Source: Alcaligenes faecalis
Lineage (GTDB): Bacteria > Pseudomonadota > Gammaproteobacteria > Burkholderiales > Burkholderiaceae_B
Assembly (NCBI RefSeq): GCF_009497775.1
Contig: NZ_CP031012.1
Coordinates: 1,860,001 to 1,924,000, forward strand
DNA length: 64,000 nt
Direction of reading: 5' to 3'
A model generated the notes under the pieces. It was not told the origin of the DNA. It did no database searches and was given only the letters and a program-made list of their open reading frames with translations. The translations under genes were made by a program, and so were the position numbers. Positions 1 through 10,060 of this stretch are shown here, in pieces (within the stretch, counting starts at the first letter, position 1; every line of letters starts with the position of its first letter).

Positions 1-84
1 GGGCAGGGAGAGCGTACTTAGGTGTATACCCTGAAGGGTGAAAACTCTTGCTCCAGATCAAGGCCAGGCTGGCCTTCGGGCAAG

Positions 85-118
85 AAAAAAGGCTGAAAGC
101 CCGGGAGCTTTCAGCCTT
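85..118 (-). terminator. Rho-independent terminator of the PPC-domain gene
   Basis: A 12-bp stem (89-100 with 107-118) reads on the minus strand as a hairpin followed by six T residues. It begins 24 bases past the stop of the minus-strand gene at 142, so it most likely ends that transcript. Bases 1-84 hold no gene I can support. Confidence 0.85.
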
Positions 119-141
119 GATATCAGCTTGCCTGAATTGTC

Positions 142-1575
142 TTAGCGACGTTTCACCGACAGCTCATATTCCATGTCGCGGTCATAGCTGCCCAGGGACA
201 TGGCTTGTATTTCGTACTCGCCCACTTCCAGCTGAACTTCCAGACGAGCATTCAGATCGCCACCGCTATCGTCGTCTTCAGCCACTGTCTGGCCATTTTT
301 ACGCAAGGTCAGGTAGGTGTCGAAGGTAGGGGAGGTCATATCGATGACATAGCTGCCTGCCTGACGCACGGACAATTGGTAGCTGTCGCTGGTAATGCCT
401 TGCAGCATCAAAGCCTGACGAGGCTCGCCCACGCGGATCACGCCACCGCCGGCATTTTCAGGAACGCCATCTTCGGAGGCCGACAGCACAAACAGGCCAG
501 CCTGGTTGGAGCCGGAGATCTTGACCTTGTGTTCGCCAGCAGCCAGGACACCGCGTACGCGTTGTTGGCCGGCTTCATCGCCATACTGATTGGCGCTGGT
601 GGAGTCCACTTCCAGTGTGGCCTGGAAGCCTTGGGCGTCCATTTGTACCGTCACCAGTTTGGGCTCAGCCAAGGTGAAGCTGTAGGTTTGGGTTTCGCCG
701 GTAAACAAGCCGGTTTTGCCATCGCCGTCCAGTGTCAGGGTATCGCCATTCTTCAGTTCGATTTCGCCGGACATTTCTTCAGGCTTGATCTCCAGCGAGA
801 AGCCGCCCTGGAAGTTTTGTGCGCCCATGGCCGAGCTAGCCTGAACAATGTATTCACCGGCTTTCAGGTACACCTGCAAGCGTGCATCGGTGCCGCCACC
901 GCTGTCATCGTCCGAGGCCAGTTCCATGCCGCGACGATCCATCAGCTTCAGATAGGCGTCCATACTGTTTTGCTCGGCCTTCATGGCCAGGCTGTACAAG
1001 CCGTCCTTGTCGATATTCAAGCGGTAGCGCTTCTGGCCGCCCAGTGCCCAGTCATGAATGGTCTGGTCTTGAGTCAAAGGCTCGCCGGTGTAGGCTTTCA
1101 GAGTGTCGACGACAACCTGGAACGGACCGTAGGCGCTGGTGTTGAAACCGCTGACAACCACTTGGTAGGTGTCGTTGAAATCAGCCTTGAAGCCCAGTGT
1201 GGTGGCCTGGCCTTTGGTCTCGCTCTCGGGGCAGTCCTCGCAGCGCTGAGTACGTGTTACCAGCTCGCCGTTGCGCAGCACGCTGATTTGCGGGCGCAGG
1301 GGGCCGCTCACGCTGATCTTGATGATCTGGCCGGCTTCAGCCTTTACATCAAACAGGCTGCTGCGTACGCCATCGCTCAGGTTCAAAAAGCTCTTGCTGG
1401 TCAATTCGCCAGAGACGGATTGGCCCAATACCAGGGTTTGAGCAGCACCGATGCTGCTGGGGGCGCTGCTGATCGGGCTGCTTGCCGGTACGGGTACGTT
1501 TTTGGCGTAATAAATCGCGCCACCGGCGCCGATGACGACGCCCAACAGGGCTGCAAATAAGGTAGTTGGCTTCAT
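142..1575 (-). CDS. Secreted or membrane-anchored protein with PPC-type beta-sandwich domains
   Basis: 477 residues. The N terminus has one hydrophobic segment (LFAALLGVVIGAGGAIYYA) that could be a signal anchor, so the bulk of the protein is probably periplasmic. The rest reads as several bacterial pre-peptidase C-terminal (PPC) modules. Two of them, near the middle and at the C terminus, share a pattern of SYxxDMxS..DTYLxL, then ExDDDSGG..NARLxVxLxxGEYxIQA, typical of the family. PPC modules usually sit beside secreted peptidases, but no peptidase domain is visible here, so this is a stand-alone array of unknown ligand. The ATG at 1575 was chosen over a start 30 codons upstream because it places the hydrophobic segment at the N terminus. 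Two Cys (CEDC) may form a disulfide. Confidence 0.75.
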   Translation of the reverse strand: MKPTTLFAALLGVVIGAGGAIYYAKNVPVPASSPISSAPSSIGAAQTLVLGQSVSGELTSKSFLNLSDGVRSSLFDVKAEAGQIIKISVSGPLRPQISVLRNGELVTRTQRCEDCPESETKGQATTLGFKADFNDTYQVVVSGFNTSAYGPFQVVVDTLKAYTGEPLTQDQTIHDWALGGQKRYRLNIDKDGLYSLAMKAEQNSMDAYLKLMDRRGMELASDDDSGGGTDARLQVYLKAGEYIVQASSAMGAQNFQGGFSLEIKPEEMSGEIELKNGDTLTLDGDGKTGLFTGETQTYSFTLAEPKLVTVQMDAQGFQATLEVDSTSANQYGDEAGQQRVRGVLAAGEHKVKISGSNQAGLFVLSASEDGVPENAGGGVIRVGEPRQALMLQGITSDSYQLSVRQAGSYVIDMTSPTFDTYLTLRKNGQTVAEDDDSGGDLNARLEVQLEVGEYEIQAMSLGSYDRDMEYELSVKRR

Positions 1576-1820
1576 GATCTCTGAAGAGTAGCTAAAAGAG
1601 TAAGGCACCGATAAGCCGGCGGCCGTTAGCGGGCGATTGTACTGGAGCTGAGAGAGCCAGCGCACGCTGTTGCAACAAGATACTACGGTATGGGTCTTGA
1701 TTCCGGGTTTAGGGCCGGGGCGTGGATCAATAACTGGATTCGCTTCTTGGCCCGGCTTTGCTCTGGAAGCCCGGCTCGTGCTTGCGTACTTTGTTACGTT
1801 TTAAAGGGCTAATTCGGGCC

Positions 1821-3743
1821 TCAAGGCTGCACATAGGGTTGGGTGATGAAGGCGGGGGCTTCGCTAAAGGACTGTCCTCCTCCAGGGGGCGGGGCCTGCG
1901 TCAAGGCTACCTGCACCCACTTGCCATGACGGCGCTCCAGCAGTCGATAGCGCTGCAGGGGGCCGACGGGACGGCTGGCCAGATACAGCGTGCCGTTCAG
2001 TCTGTACAGAACGGGTTGCGAGGCGGATTGCTTGTCCACTTCCAGTTCCTGCCCCTGATCTAGCAGCACAATCGCGCCACCCGGACTCTTTTGAATCGCG
2101 ACGACGACTTGCTCTTTTTCGCCCAGGCTCAGTGCGGGAGTGCCTACGTAGTTCAAACCCAGGTCTTGCGGGCGGGACCAGCTTTGCGCGTTGCCCTGGG
2201 TCAGGCGTTGCAAGTGCTGGCTTTGCCGATCGCGCATATACAGCTCTATATGGCCTTGGGCATTCAGGATGGACGCCAGTCCGCCGCTGATGGGGGGTAC
2301 AGGAATCGTTTTCCAGGCCTGCCATTTCGAGTCGCTTTGCTGATAGGTCTGGAATAGCTGGCCTTGTAGATTGCTGGCGAAGACATGGGCGCGTCCCTGC
2401 GTATCCAGGCTAAGGGTCGCGGGGTAGGTGGCTTGCTCCAGTACTGGCAGAGCTTTCCAGGCACTCCAGCCGTAATCAGGCTGGCGGGCGGCGCTCCAGT
2501 AAAAACGACCATCGGTGCCCATGGCCAGAGCCTGGCTGTCGCGGCGGCTGACCACGGGGGTGTGCAGCACGCGCGGGCCGGGTATTTTTTGCCAGGCCAG
2601 CCAGTCGTCCTCATCCGGGGAGCGGCTGAACCAGACTTGTCCGGTTGCATCGCGTGCAAACAGGCCGGGGCTGCCGTCTGCGTACTGGAAGGCGCTCAAG
2701 GTATCCGCCGTGCGTCCGCCCAGAGTGGTCCAGCGCTGCGCCTGTACATCCCATTGATTGATGGCGTCGTTCTGTTCGCCCGAGGCGAAAAAGCTGAGCC
2801 TGCCTTCGCTGTCACTCAAGAGGCTGGCGGGATAGTCTGCGCGGCTGGTGTAGTAACTGCGTTGTACCCAGGCGGCGGCAGGGCCGGCCGGTTCCTGACA
2901 CACTGCGGGGCCTTTGCAGGCATGTTGATCGTGCCAGGCATAGCGCCGGAAAATCTCGGTTTTGCTGTGGATTTCATTCAAGGTCAGATTGCGGGCCTGC
3001 TCTTGAATGGGGTAGTCCACATAGCCAATTTGCGCGTAATTGCCGGGGGCGGCCAGCATGGCTTCCCGAACCAGGCGGGCGCTGGCGATATGGTCCGGGT
3101 GCCCGTGTCCGGTGCAACGCCAGCACAGCTGGGTATAAGGCACGGGATTGGTGTCGTCCAGATAGCGAACGCTGGTGGGCCGATACAGGCGTATCAGGGC
3201 GGCCAGTGTTTGAACCAGTTGCTCGCGGTTCAGCGTCTGTTGTGGGCTATCCAGTGTTTGTACGGTTTGGCCCGGCACGGATTCTGCACGGCTCAAGGGC
3301 GTCAGGCTTCCCCAGCCGGGGCCCAGCCACGGGTCTTGCAGACGCAAATGACTAAGCTGAATGCCGGGTCTGGCTCGCAAGGTAAATTGCGTGATCGAGG
3401 CACTGCCCACCATCAAGCGGGTTTGCTGCCATTCATTGACCAGCCCCGCCATATAAGCATAGGCGGCGCGCACCCCTTGTTCGCGGCTGTACATATATTC
3501 CAGCCCGCCTTTGCGTTCGCTGGCGGTTAGATACAGAACCTGCATGCAGGCACCGGCCTGGATATTGCTGGACAGGTCCGGGTTCATGAACAGCAGGTCG
3601 TCATCCATATGGCCTACAACGACCAGATCCCGGCTGCCATGGCAGGCATCAGCGGCCTGGGCAGAAAGCGGCAAGAGTACAGCACACAGTCCGCCAAGCA
3701 GAATGCGTTTCAGGAAGGGGCCAGCCGACAAGGCAAGAGACAT
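1821..3743 (-). CDS. Secreted PIG-L family deacetylase with beta-propeller-like C-terminal half
   Basis: 640 residues. A clear signal peptide ends near AQA|ADAC (residue 30). Residues about 35-280 form a PIG-L/LmbE deacetylase: the zinc motif HMDDD at residues 45-49 and a later HGHPDH motif supply the metal ligands. Enzymes of this family remove N-acetyl groups from GlcNAc-containing substrates. The C-terminal half (about 300-620) is made of repeats with W-x-x-W/G-WSAWKALP-type signatures, resembling the PLL/fucose-lectin-like seven-bladed propellers, and could bind sugar. The fusion suggests an exported enzyme acting on a polysaccharide or envelope glycan. The natural substrate is not known from sequence. 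It is probably monocistronic. Confidence 0.8.
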   Translation of the reverse strand: MSLALSAGPFLKRILLGGLCAVLLPLSAQAADACHGSRDLVVVGHMDDDLLFMNPDLSSNIQAGACMQVLYLTASERKGGLEYMYSREQGVRAAYAYMAGLVNEWQQTRLMVGSASITQFTLRARPGIQLSHLRLQDPWLGPGWGSLTPLSRAESVPGQTVQTLDSPQQTLNREQLVQTLAALIRLYRPTSVRYLDDTNPVPYTQLCWRCTGHGHPDHIASARLVREAMLAAPGNYAQIGYVDYPIQEQARNLTLNEIHSKTEIFRRYAWHDQHACKGPAVCQEPAGPAAAWVQRSYYTSRADYPASLLSDSEGRLSFFASGEQNDAINQWDVQAQRWTTLGGRTADTLSAFQYADGSPGLFARDATGQVWFSRSPDEDDWLAWQKIPGPRVLHTPVVSRRDSQALAMGTDGRFYWSAARQPDYGWSAWKALPVLEQATYPATLSLDTQGRAHVFASNLQGQLFQTYQQSDSKWQAWKTIPVPPISGGLASILNAQGHIELYMRDRQSQHLQRLTQGNAQSWSRPQDLGLNYVGTPALSLGEKEQVVVAIQKSPGGAIVLLDQGQELEVDKQSASQPVLYRLNGTLYLASRPVGPLQRYRLLERRHGKWVQVALTQAPPPGGGQSFSEAPAFITQPYVQP

Positions 3744-3790
3744 GGGGATGAGAGCGCGGAATAAACAAGGATCAGAACGATCCGTCCTGC

Positions 3791-3840
3791 GTTGCTTGCA
3801 GAGGGTGCAAGCAACGTGCCTGCTTAGTATAAGCAGGCAC
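3791..3840. repeat. Two adjacent perfect hairpins
   Basis: Bases 3791-3815 form a perfect 10-bp stem with loop GAGGG, and bases 3816-3840 form a second perfect 10-bp stem with loop AGTAT. Each unit is 25 bases and they abut with no gap. They lie in the 167-base interval between nnrS and the PIG-L gene, in the region that would carry the PIG-L promoter or leader. Function unknown. Confidence 0.7.
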
Positions 3841-3864
3841 TGTCAGGCAGAAAATAAAGATAAA

Positions 3865-3901
3865 CGGCGCCAGGGACTTTGTTTTTTAAAGTGTGGCGCC
3901 G
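3865..3901 (-). terminator. Hairpin downstream of nnrS
   Basis: An 8-bp GC-rich stem (3865-3872 with 3894-3901) continues into an inner ACTTT/AAAGT pairing and is followed on the minus strand by a T-rich but interrupted stretch. The outer stem lies 10 bases past the nnrS stop codon, so it probably ends nnrS transcription. Confidence 0.55.
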
Positions 3902-3910
3902 ACGCTGCGA

Positions 3911-5074
3911 TCAGTTCAGTCGGGGGCGAATCAACATGGGGGCAAACTGATGCAGGTAATTGAGCATGGCCAGAATCCAGCACAGGCCCGCGGCATGCAG
4001 CAAAGGCAGGCTCCAGCTGCTGGGGACCAGGGCCAGCAAACGCAAGACACAGGCGGCAATCAGGAAACCGTAACCCAGCACCACTTTGGGTGTGGCACGC
4101 AAGGGGCGGCCCAAATGACCCAGAGCGGTACGGGTCAGCATGCCGATAATCATTACGCTAAAACCGGCCAGACCCACAATATGCACCGGCCAGGCAGCGC
4201 GCAGAATCCAGCCTGCCTCATAGGCCGCCGCGCTGAGCAGACCCAGTGCCAGACCGGCATAGCCCAGGTACAGAATCCATAGCAGCGGCGTATTGCGGCT
4301 GGCCCAGGGCTTCCAGCGCAGCCACTGGAAGCAGGCGATCAAGCCCAAAGCGGCCAGAACAATGGCCAAAGGCAAACGCCAGGGGCTAAGCGACAAGGCA
4401 ATGGCAATGGCACTTAAACCCATTTGCCAATGGCCGCTGCGAGTTTGCGCAGGCAGGCTCAGGCCCGGCAAGGCACGCATGGCAAAGAAGGGGATGATGC
4501 GACGGGCAATCAGCAAGGTGATCAAGCCCATGGTCCAGAAGCCGCTGTAGAAGTAGGGCATGGGATCTTGCCCTTGCATCAGGCTGTACATGAACAGGGC
4601 ATGGCTAAGGCCCAGGGCCAGCATCGCAAGGGGAATGCCGTAATTGCGCTTGTTGCGGGCGATCAGAATGACACGGGCCAGTTCAGCCGCGGCAATGGCA
4701 AAGAAGAGGGCATCGAGCAGCAATGCCGCCATCAGGCCATTGGGAAGCAGCAGGCTGAAGCGCGCCAGAATCCAGATCAGACACAAGGCGCCCAACGAGG
4801 GGCCGCGCAGAGTGGGCTGTCCCGTCCAGGTAGCGCTGGCGGTCAGCAAAAAGCCCACGGCAATCGTGCCGATAAAGGCCCAGAGCATTTCATGGGCATG
4901 CCAATACAGGGAAGGGATGGCCGCATTGGCCAGCCAGCCGGGCGTATAGAGCCAGAGCGCAATGCTGGCAGCGCCCCAAAGCGTGGCTAAAAGATAAAGG
5001 GGACGAAATCCCAGTTCCAGGAATGCGCGCCATTCTGGGCGGGTAGAGGCGGGGGAGGCAGTCAAAGGAGTCAT
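3911..5074 (-). CDS. nnrS: NnrS family heme/copper-type membrane protein
   Basis: 387 residues, about twelve hydrophobic segments, starting with the family-typical FLELGFRPLYLLATLWG. His-rich motifs such as YWHAHEMLWAF and the late WPVHIVGLAGFSVMIIGMLTR are conserved NnrS features. NnrS proteins contribute to resistance against nitric oxide under low oxygen. The gene is single and is preceded by an NsrR-like palindrome centred 26 bases before the start codon, which fits NO-induced expression. The ATG at 5074 has only a weak Shine-Dalgarno sequence. No other denitrification gene is next to it. Confidence 0.9.
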   Translation of the reverse strand: MTPLTASPASTRPEWRAFLELGFRPLYLLATLWGAASIALWLYTPGWLANAAIPSLYWHAHEMLWAFIGTIAVGFLLTASATWTGQPTLRGPSLGALCLIWILARFSLLLPNGLMAALLLDALFFAIAAAELARVILIARNKRNYGIPLAMLALGLSHALFMYSLMQGQDPMPYFYSGFWTMGLITLLIARRIIPFFAMRALPGLSLPAQTRSGHWQMGLSAIAIALSLSPWRLPLAIVLAALGLIACFQWLRWKPWASRNTPLLWILYLGYAGLALGLLSAAAYEAGWILRAAWPVHIVGLAGFSVMIIGMLTRTALGHLGRPLRATPKVVLGYGFLIAACVLRLLALVPSSWSLPLLHAAGLCWILAMLNYLHQFAPMLIRPRLN

Positions 5075-5088
5075 GGCAGATCAGTTAT

Positions 5089-5111
5089 AAGATGTATTTT
5101 AAATATATCTT
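5089..5111. promoter_or_regulatory. NsrR-type nitric oxide operator
   Basis: Two 11-base half-sites, AAGATGTATTT and AAATATATCTT, are separated by one T. This matches the established NsrR consensus (AAGATGYATTT-N-AAATRCATCTT) at all but one position. It lies just before nnrS, whose regulation by NsrR is known in other proteobacteria. Confidence 0.85.
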
Positions 5112-5153
5112 AAAGGCCGAATAAAACATAGTCTCTTCAAGTGATGTTCGGCC

Positions 5154-5633
5154 TTATTCTTTGTCGTTCATATCCAGGGTGCTGTCTATCATTTTGCGTA
5201 GCAGATAGACGATGGCCACGCGTTCTGCGGGGTTCAGATTGCCCATGGTCAGTTCGCTGATGGTATGGGCACGGGGAATGACGCGATCGAGCAGGTCCAG
5301 TCCTTCCTGGGTCAGCTCCACAATGACCTTGCGTCTGTCGTCCTTGTCCGGTGCCAGTTCAATCAGATCGCGCGATTTCAGGCGCTGAATAATGCCCCGT
5401 ATGGTGGCCTGGTCGACCGCCGTGGCCTCGACCAGCTCGGTTTGCGAGCTGGGGCCGTGGTCGCGCAGCGCACAGAGAGTCACGAACTGAATAGCGGTTA
5501 GCTGGGTGTCGCCCACGTAATGCTGAAAGATGGCCGTATGTCGTTGGCCCGCCTTGCGCAGCAGGTGGCCGATTTGTTCGGTGACATCGTAGGACAAGGT
5601 TTGAGGCTCAGAAACGGGGGAGGTAGGCTGCAT
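5154..5633 (-). CDS. nicR: MarR family repressor of nicotinate catabolism (NicR/BpsR type)
   Basis: 159 residues with the MarR winged helix: LTAIQFVTLCALRDHGPSSQTELVEAT, a recognition helix around VDQATIRGIIQRLKSRDLI and the wing DKDDRRKVIVELT. The N terminus (MQPTSPVSEPQTLSYDVTEQ) and overall sequence closely resemble Bordetella BpsR, the counterpart of Pseudomonas NicR, which represses nicotinate genes and is released by 6-hydroxynicotinate. It is divergent from nicC with a 413-base interval. The ATG at 5633 is used; an upstream in-frame extension has no family similarity. In Bordetella the same protein also controls biofilm polysaccharide genes, which are not seen here. Confidence 0.85.
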   Translation of the reverse strand: MQPTSPVSEPQTLSYDVTEQIGHLLRKAGQRHTAIFQHYVGDTQLTAIQFVTLCALRDHGPSSQTELVEATAVDQATIRGIIQRLKSRDLIELAPDKDDRRKVIVELTQEGLDLLDRVIPRAHTISELTMGNLNPAERVAIVYLLRKMIDSTLDMNDKE

Positions 5634-5784
5634 AGTCTTTCTGTCTTGTTGTGGAATGGGCAGGCCAGTTGCGTAACAACTGGGCAAGTATACCTGTCCA
5701 GGGGCCTGTCCACGCCTGATCCAGATCAGTTCTTTCGTATTTAAAGCATCTGCTGTTTCAGGGTGTGCACCGCAATAAATGAGT

Positions 5785-7186
<1,402 letters not shown>

Positions 7187-7453
7187 GCAGTGCACTGCGC
7201 TGAACCCGGGAGCGATCCGGGCTCGGCGCATCACTCTGATCGGGTCCCGCTGTGCCTGACCTCTCTATAGATAGAGCAGGGCATGTGCAGTCGGGAGTCA
7301 CCGCTGATACATCATTCTTCATCTGTAAACGGTCTGCAGCCCAATGGGGGGAATGCGGACGCGTTCAGGGCCCTGCTGTGTTCTGTCAGGCGCTGTTATC
7401 AGGCAGTTTTCTGGTTCACCAGGCATACCAATAATTATCTGGAGATATACAAG

Positions 7454-8770
7454 GTGCATTCATCCATCCAAAGTCCCACGGCTGTGCCTGCAGGTCGGGA
7501 CGGAAACGGAGATCTCTACAAGAAGATCGTCTGGCGTCTGATCCCATTTCTGTGCTTTTGTTATTTGGCTGCTTATCTGGACCGCATCAACGTAGGTTTC
7601 GCCAAGCTGCAAATGCTCGATCATTTGCAGTGGAGTGAAACGGCGTACGGCCTGGGTGCGGGCCTGTTCTTTCTGGGCTACATCCTGTTTGAAGTACCCA
7701 GCAACCTGATTCTGGAACGTGTGGGCGCCAAGCTGTGGATTGCCCGCATCATGATTACCTGGGGTTTGCTCTCCGGCCTGACCATGTTCGTCACCACACC
7801 GACGCAGTTCTACATTCTGCGTTTTGTCCTGGGTGCAGCAGAAGCCGGTTTCCTGCCAGGTGTGTTGTACTACCTGACCCTGTGGTTCCCCACTTACCGA
7901 CGCGGCAAGATCATCGCCTTGTTCATGATTGGTTTGCCTTTGTCCAGCGTGATTGGTGGTCCTTTGTCCGGCTGGATTATCGGTCACTTTGATCACATGA
8001 ACGGCTGGCGCGGTTGGCAGTGGCTGTTCTTCCTGGAGGCGGTTCCTAGTGTCTTGCTCGGTATCCTGACCTTCTGGGCCTTGCCAAACAACTATCAGTC
8101 CGCGAAGTGGCTGAGCAATGAAGAAAAGTCCCTTCTGGCCGCTGACCTGGCTGCCGACGATGCCGAAGGCAAGGGCGTCAAGCACAGCTTTAAAGATGGC
8201 TTCTTCAATCTGAAAGTATGGATGCTGGGCGGGATCGACTTCTCCATTCTGTTGGGTACGTACTCTATCAGCTTCTGGATGCCGTCCTTTATCCGTGCGG
8301 CGGGTGTGCAGGATCCTTTCCAGATTGGTTTGATGACGGCTATTCCATCGCTGGCCGGTGTGGTGGGCATGTTGATGATTGGTGCCAGCTCGGACCGTTG
8401 CCGTGAACGTCGTTGGCACCTGATCGTGCCGCTGACCATCGGTGCAATTGCCCTGGTTGCCAGTACCTTTGTGGCGCATCACGCCTGGTTGACTGTTCTG
8501 GCCTTTACCGTGGCTTCGGCCGTGATTATGGGTGCGGTACCTGTGTTCTTCAGCTTGCCAGCAACCTTCCTGAAAGGTACGGCTGCAGCAACCGGTTTTG
8601 CTCTGGCTTGCTCGCTGGCCAATATTGCCGGTCTGGTCAGCAACTCCCTGATTGGTTGGGTGACCGACCTGACAGGTTCGGGCAGCGCCGCTCTGTGGCT
8701 GTTTGCTGGTAGTCTGATGGTGAGCTGCTTGTTGGCTTTCGCCTTGCCAGCCAAACAGGTGAACCGCTAA
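7454..8770 (+). CDS. nicT: MFS transporter, anion:cation symporter family (NicT-like)
   Basis: 438 residues and about twelve membrane helices. The N-terminal motif FLCFCYLAAYLDRINVGFAK and the loop LTLWFPTYRRGKIIALFM are characteristic of the ACS branch that imports organic acids. Its place directly after nicC and behind the same repressor suggests uptake of nicotinate or a hydroxylated derivative, as described for NicT. A GTG start at 7454 with GGAG nine bases before it is preferred; in-frame sequence upstream (7283-7453) is not transporter-like. A terminator follows at 8802. Confidence 0.82.
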   Translation: MHSSIQSPTAVPAGRDGNGDLYKKIVWRLIPFLCFCYLAAYLDRINVGFAKLQMLDHLQWSETAYGLGAGLFFLGYILFEVPSNLILERVGAKLWIARIMITWGLLSGLTMFVTTPTQFYILRFVLGAAEAGFLPGVLYYLTLWFPTYRRGKIIALFMIGLPLSSVIGGPLSGWIIGHFDHMNGWRGWQWLFFLEAVPSVLLGILTFWALPNNYQSAKWLSNEEKSLLAADLAADDAEGKGVKHSFKDGFFNLKVWMLGGIDFSILLGTYSISFWMPSFIRAAGVQDPFQIGLMTAIPSLAGVVGMLMIGASSDRCRERRWHLIVPLTIGAIALVASTFVAHHAWLTVLAFTVASAVIMGAVPVFFSLPATFLKGTAAATGFALACSLANIAGLVSNSLIGWVTDLTGSGSAALWLFAGSLMVSCLLAFALPAKQVNR

Positions 8771-8801
8771 GTTGCCGTTTGCTCCTGTCGTCTGAAACAC
8801 A

Positions 8802-8839
8802 AAAAACATACCCGGTTAACAGCCGGGTATGTTTTTTTT
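8802..8839. terminator. Bidirectional terminator after nicT
   Basis: A 14-bp stem (8802-8815 with 8823-8836) is flanked by A residues on the left and T residues on the right, so it can end transcription of nicT and of the convergent yggS operon. Confidence 0.9.
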
Positions 8840-8913
8840 ATGGTTGCGGCGTCTTGGGTACGCCGCTTTGCCGAACCACGGTGTTAGGCTTGTGACCTGA
8901 ACACCAATCAGGT

Positions 8914-9183
8914 TCAGGCAGTAACTTTGCTGCCCTGTTGCAACCAGGCTTGCAAATCCACGGTTTCGTACAGAACCTGTGCGCTGAGCACGCGCAAACC
9001 GTGCGGGCCGCTATCCAGAATGCGGTGTTCGCCTTTGGCTTGTTGCAGTTCCAGTTCGCTGTCAGGCAGCGTCATCAGGTGGCGGGCTACGGTAATCAGC
9101 TGCTCGGGTGGACAGCAGGGGCTGGACTCAAAGTGTCCGACTTCTTTACCGTTTTGGCGGATGATCAGGCGTAGTGGATTCAT
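8914..9183 (-). CDS. Small conserved-looking protein downstream of yggS
   Basis: 89 residues, not recognised. It is soluble and has a paired cysteine (SSPCCPPEQLI) that could bind metal, but no catalytic pattern I can name. Its start overlaps the yggS stop by four bases (ATGA), so the two are translationally coupled and probably act in related processes or are simply co-expressed. Confidence 0.65.
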   Translation of the reverse strand: MNPLRLIIRQNGKEVGHFESSPCCPPEQLITVARHLMTLPDSELELQQAKGEHRILDSGPHGLRVLSAQVLYETVDLQAWLQQGSKVTA

Positions 9184-9983
9184 GATGTTGTTGCCGTATC
9201 GGAGACGGGCCAGTAAAAGTTGTTGGGCGTGGCGCGTGCACCAAAAATGGCTTGTCCAACGCGCACAATCGTGGAGCCTTCGGAAATAGCGACTTCATAG
9301 TCACCCGACATACCCATGGACAACTCACGGATGTTTTCAGCGTGGGGAATGTCGTTGCGCAACTGATCACGCAAATTGCGCAGCAGGGCAAAACAAGGCC
9401 GTACCCGTTCCGGGTCAGCGTCCATCAAGGCCAGGGTCATCAGACCTTTGACTTTCAAGGCAGAGAACTGTGGTAATTCGCGCACAAAAGCGTGCACTTC
9501 TTCAGGTGGCAAACCGAACTTGCTGTCCTCGCTGGAGGTGTTCACCTGCACGAAAACGTCCAGACTGCGGCCTTCAATTTGCAGGCGGCGGTCCAGTGCT
9601 TCAGCGGTCTTGAGCTTGTCCAGCGCATGAAATTCAGAGGCAAAGCGTGCAACGGACTTGGCTTTATTGCTTTGCAGGTGTCCAATAACAGCCCATTCCA
9701 AATCCGGCAGTTCTTCGCGCAGGGCTTCGTACTTGCCTTCGGCCTCTTGCACCTTGTTCTCGCCCAGCAAGCGGCAACCGGCCTGGTAAGCCAGGCGGAT
9801 GCGGTCAATCCCGAAGGTTTTGCTGACGGTGAGCAAACGTACATCACCAGCGGCACGCCCGTAGCGCACGCAGGCAGCATCAATTCTTTGTTGTACCAGG
9901 GCAATGCGTTCCCGAAATGCCTCTACACTGGTGGAGGTGGGATAATGCTCGGTGTGAAGTAGATCAGGGGCGGATTCGGACAT
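9180..9983 (-). CDS. yggS: YggS/PLPBP family pyridoxal 5'-phosphate homeostasis protein
   Basis: 267 residues. The PLP-binding lysine lies in RLLTVSKTFGIDRIRLAYQAG; other family marks are LLGENKVQEAEGKYEAL, EWAVIGHLQSNKAK, and the phosphate-binding end LSMGMSGDYEVAISEGSTIV. The protein is a fold-type III PLP binder without known enzyme activity that buffers PLP and affects amino-acid and keto-acid balance. The ATG at 9983 gives the usual N terminus, with about 20 extra residues before the conserved core; its ribosome site is weak. It is divergent from a MocR regulator that should itself bind PLP. Confidence 0.92.
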   Translation of the reverse strand: MSESAPDLLHTEHYPTSTSVEAFRERIALVQQRIDAACVRYGRAAGDVRLLTVSKTFGIDRIRLAYQAGCRLLGENKVQEAEGKYEALREELPDLEWAVIGHLQSNKAKSVARFASEFHALDKLKTAEALDRRLQIEGRSLDVFVQVNTSSEDSKFGLPPEEVHAFVRELPQFSALKVKGLMTLALMDADPERVRPCFALLRNLRDQLRNDIPHAENIRELSMGMSGDYEVAISEGSTIVRVGQAIFGARATPNNFYWPVSDTATTS

Positions 9984-10060
9984 GGCGCACCAGTAAGGAA
10001 GAAAAAAAAGATAAACTCGACCCTGCGGGTCGCGCATAAACTATTATGTCATAGGTCAAA

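Noticed and set aside
205..1560. Long open frame of 451 codons on the plus strand
   Set aside because: It is the complement of the PPC-domain gene, which has signal anchor, domain repeats and a terminator; the plus-strand product has no family features.
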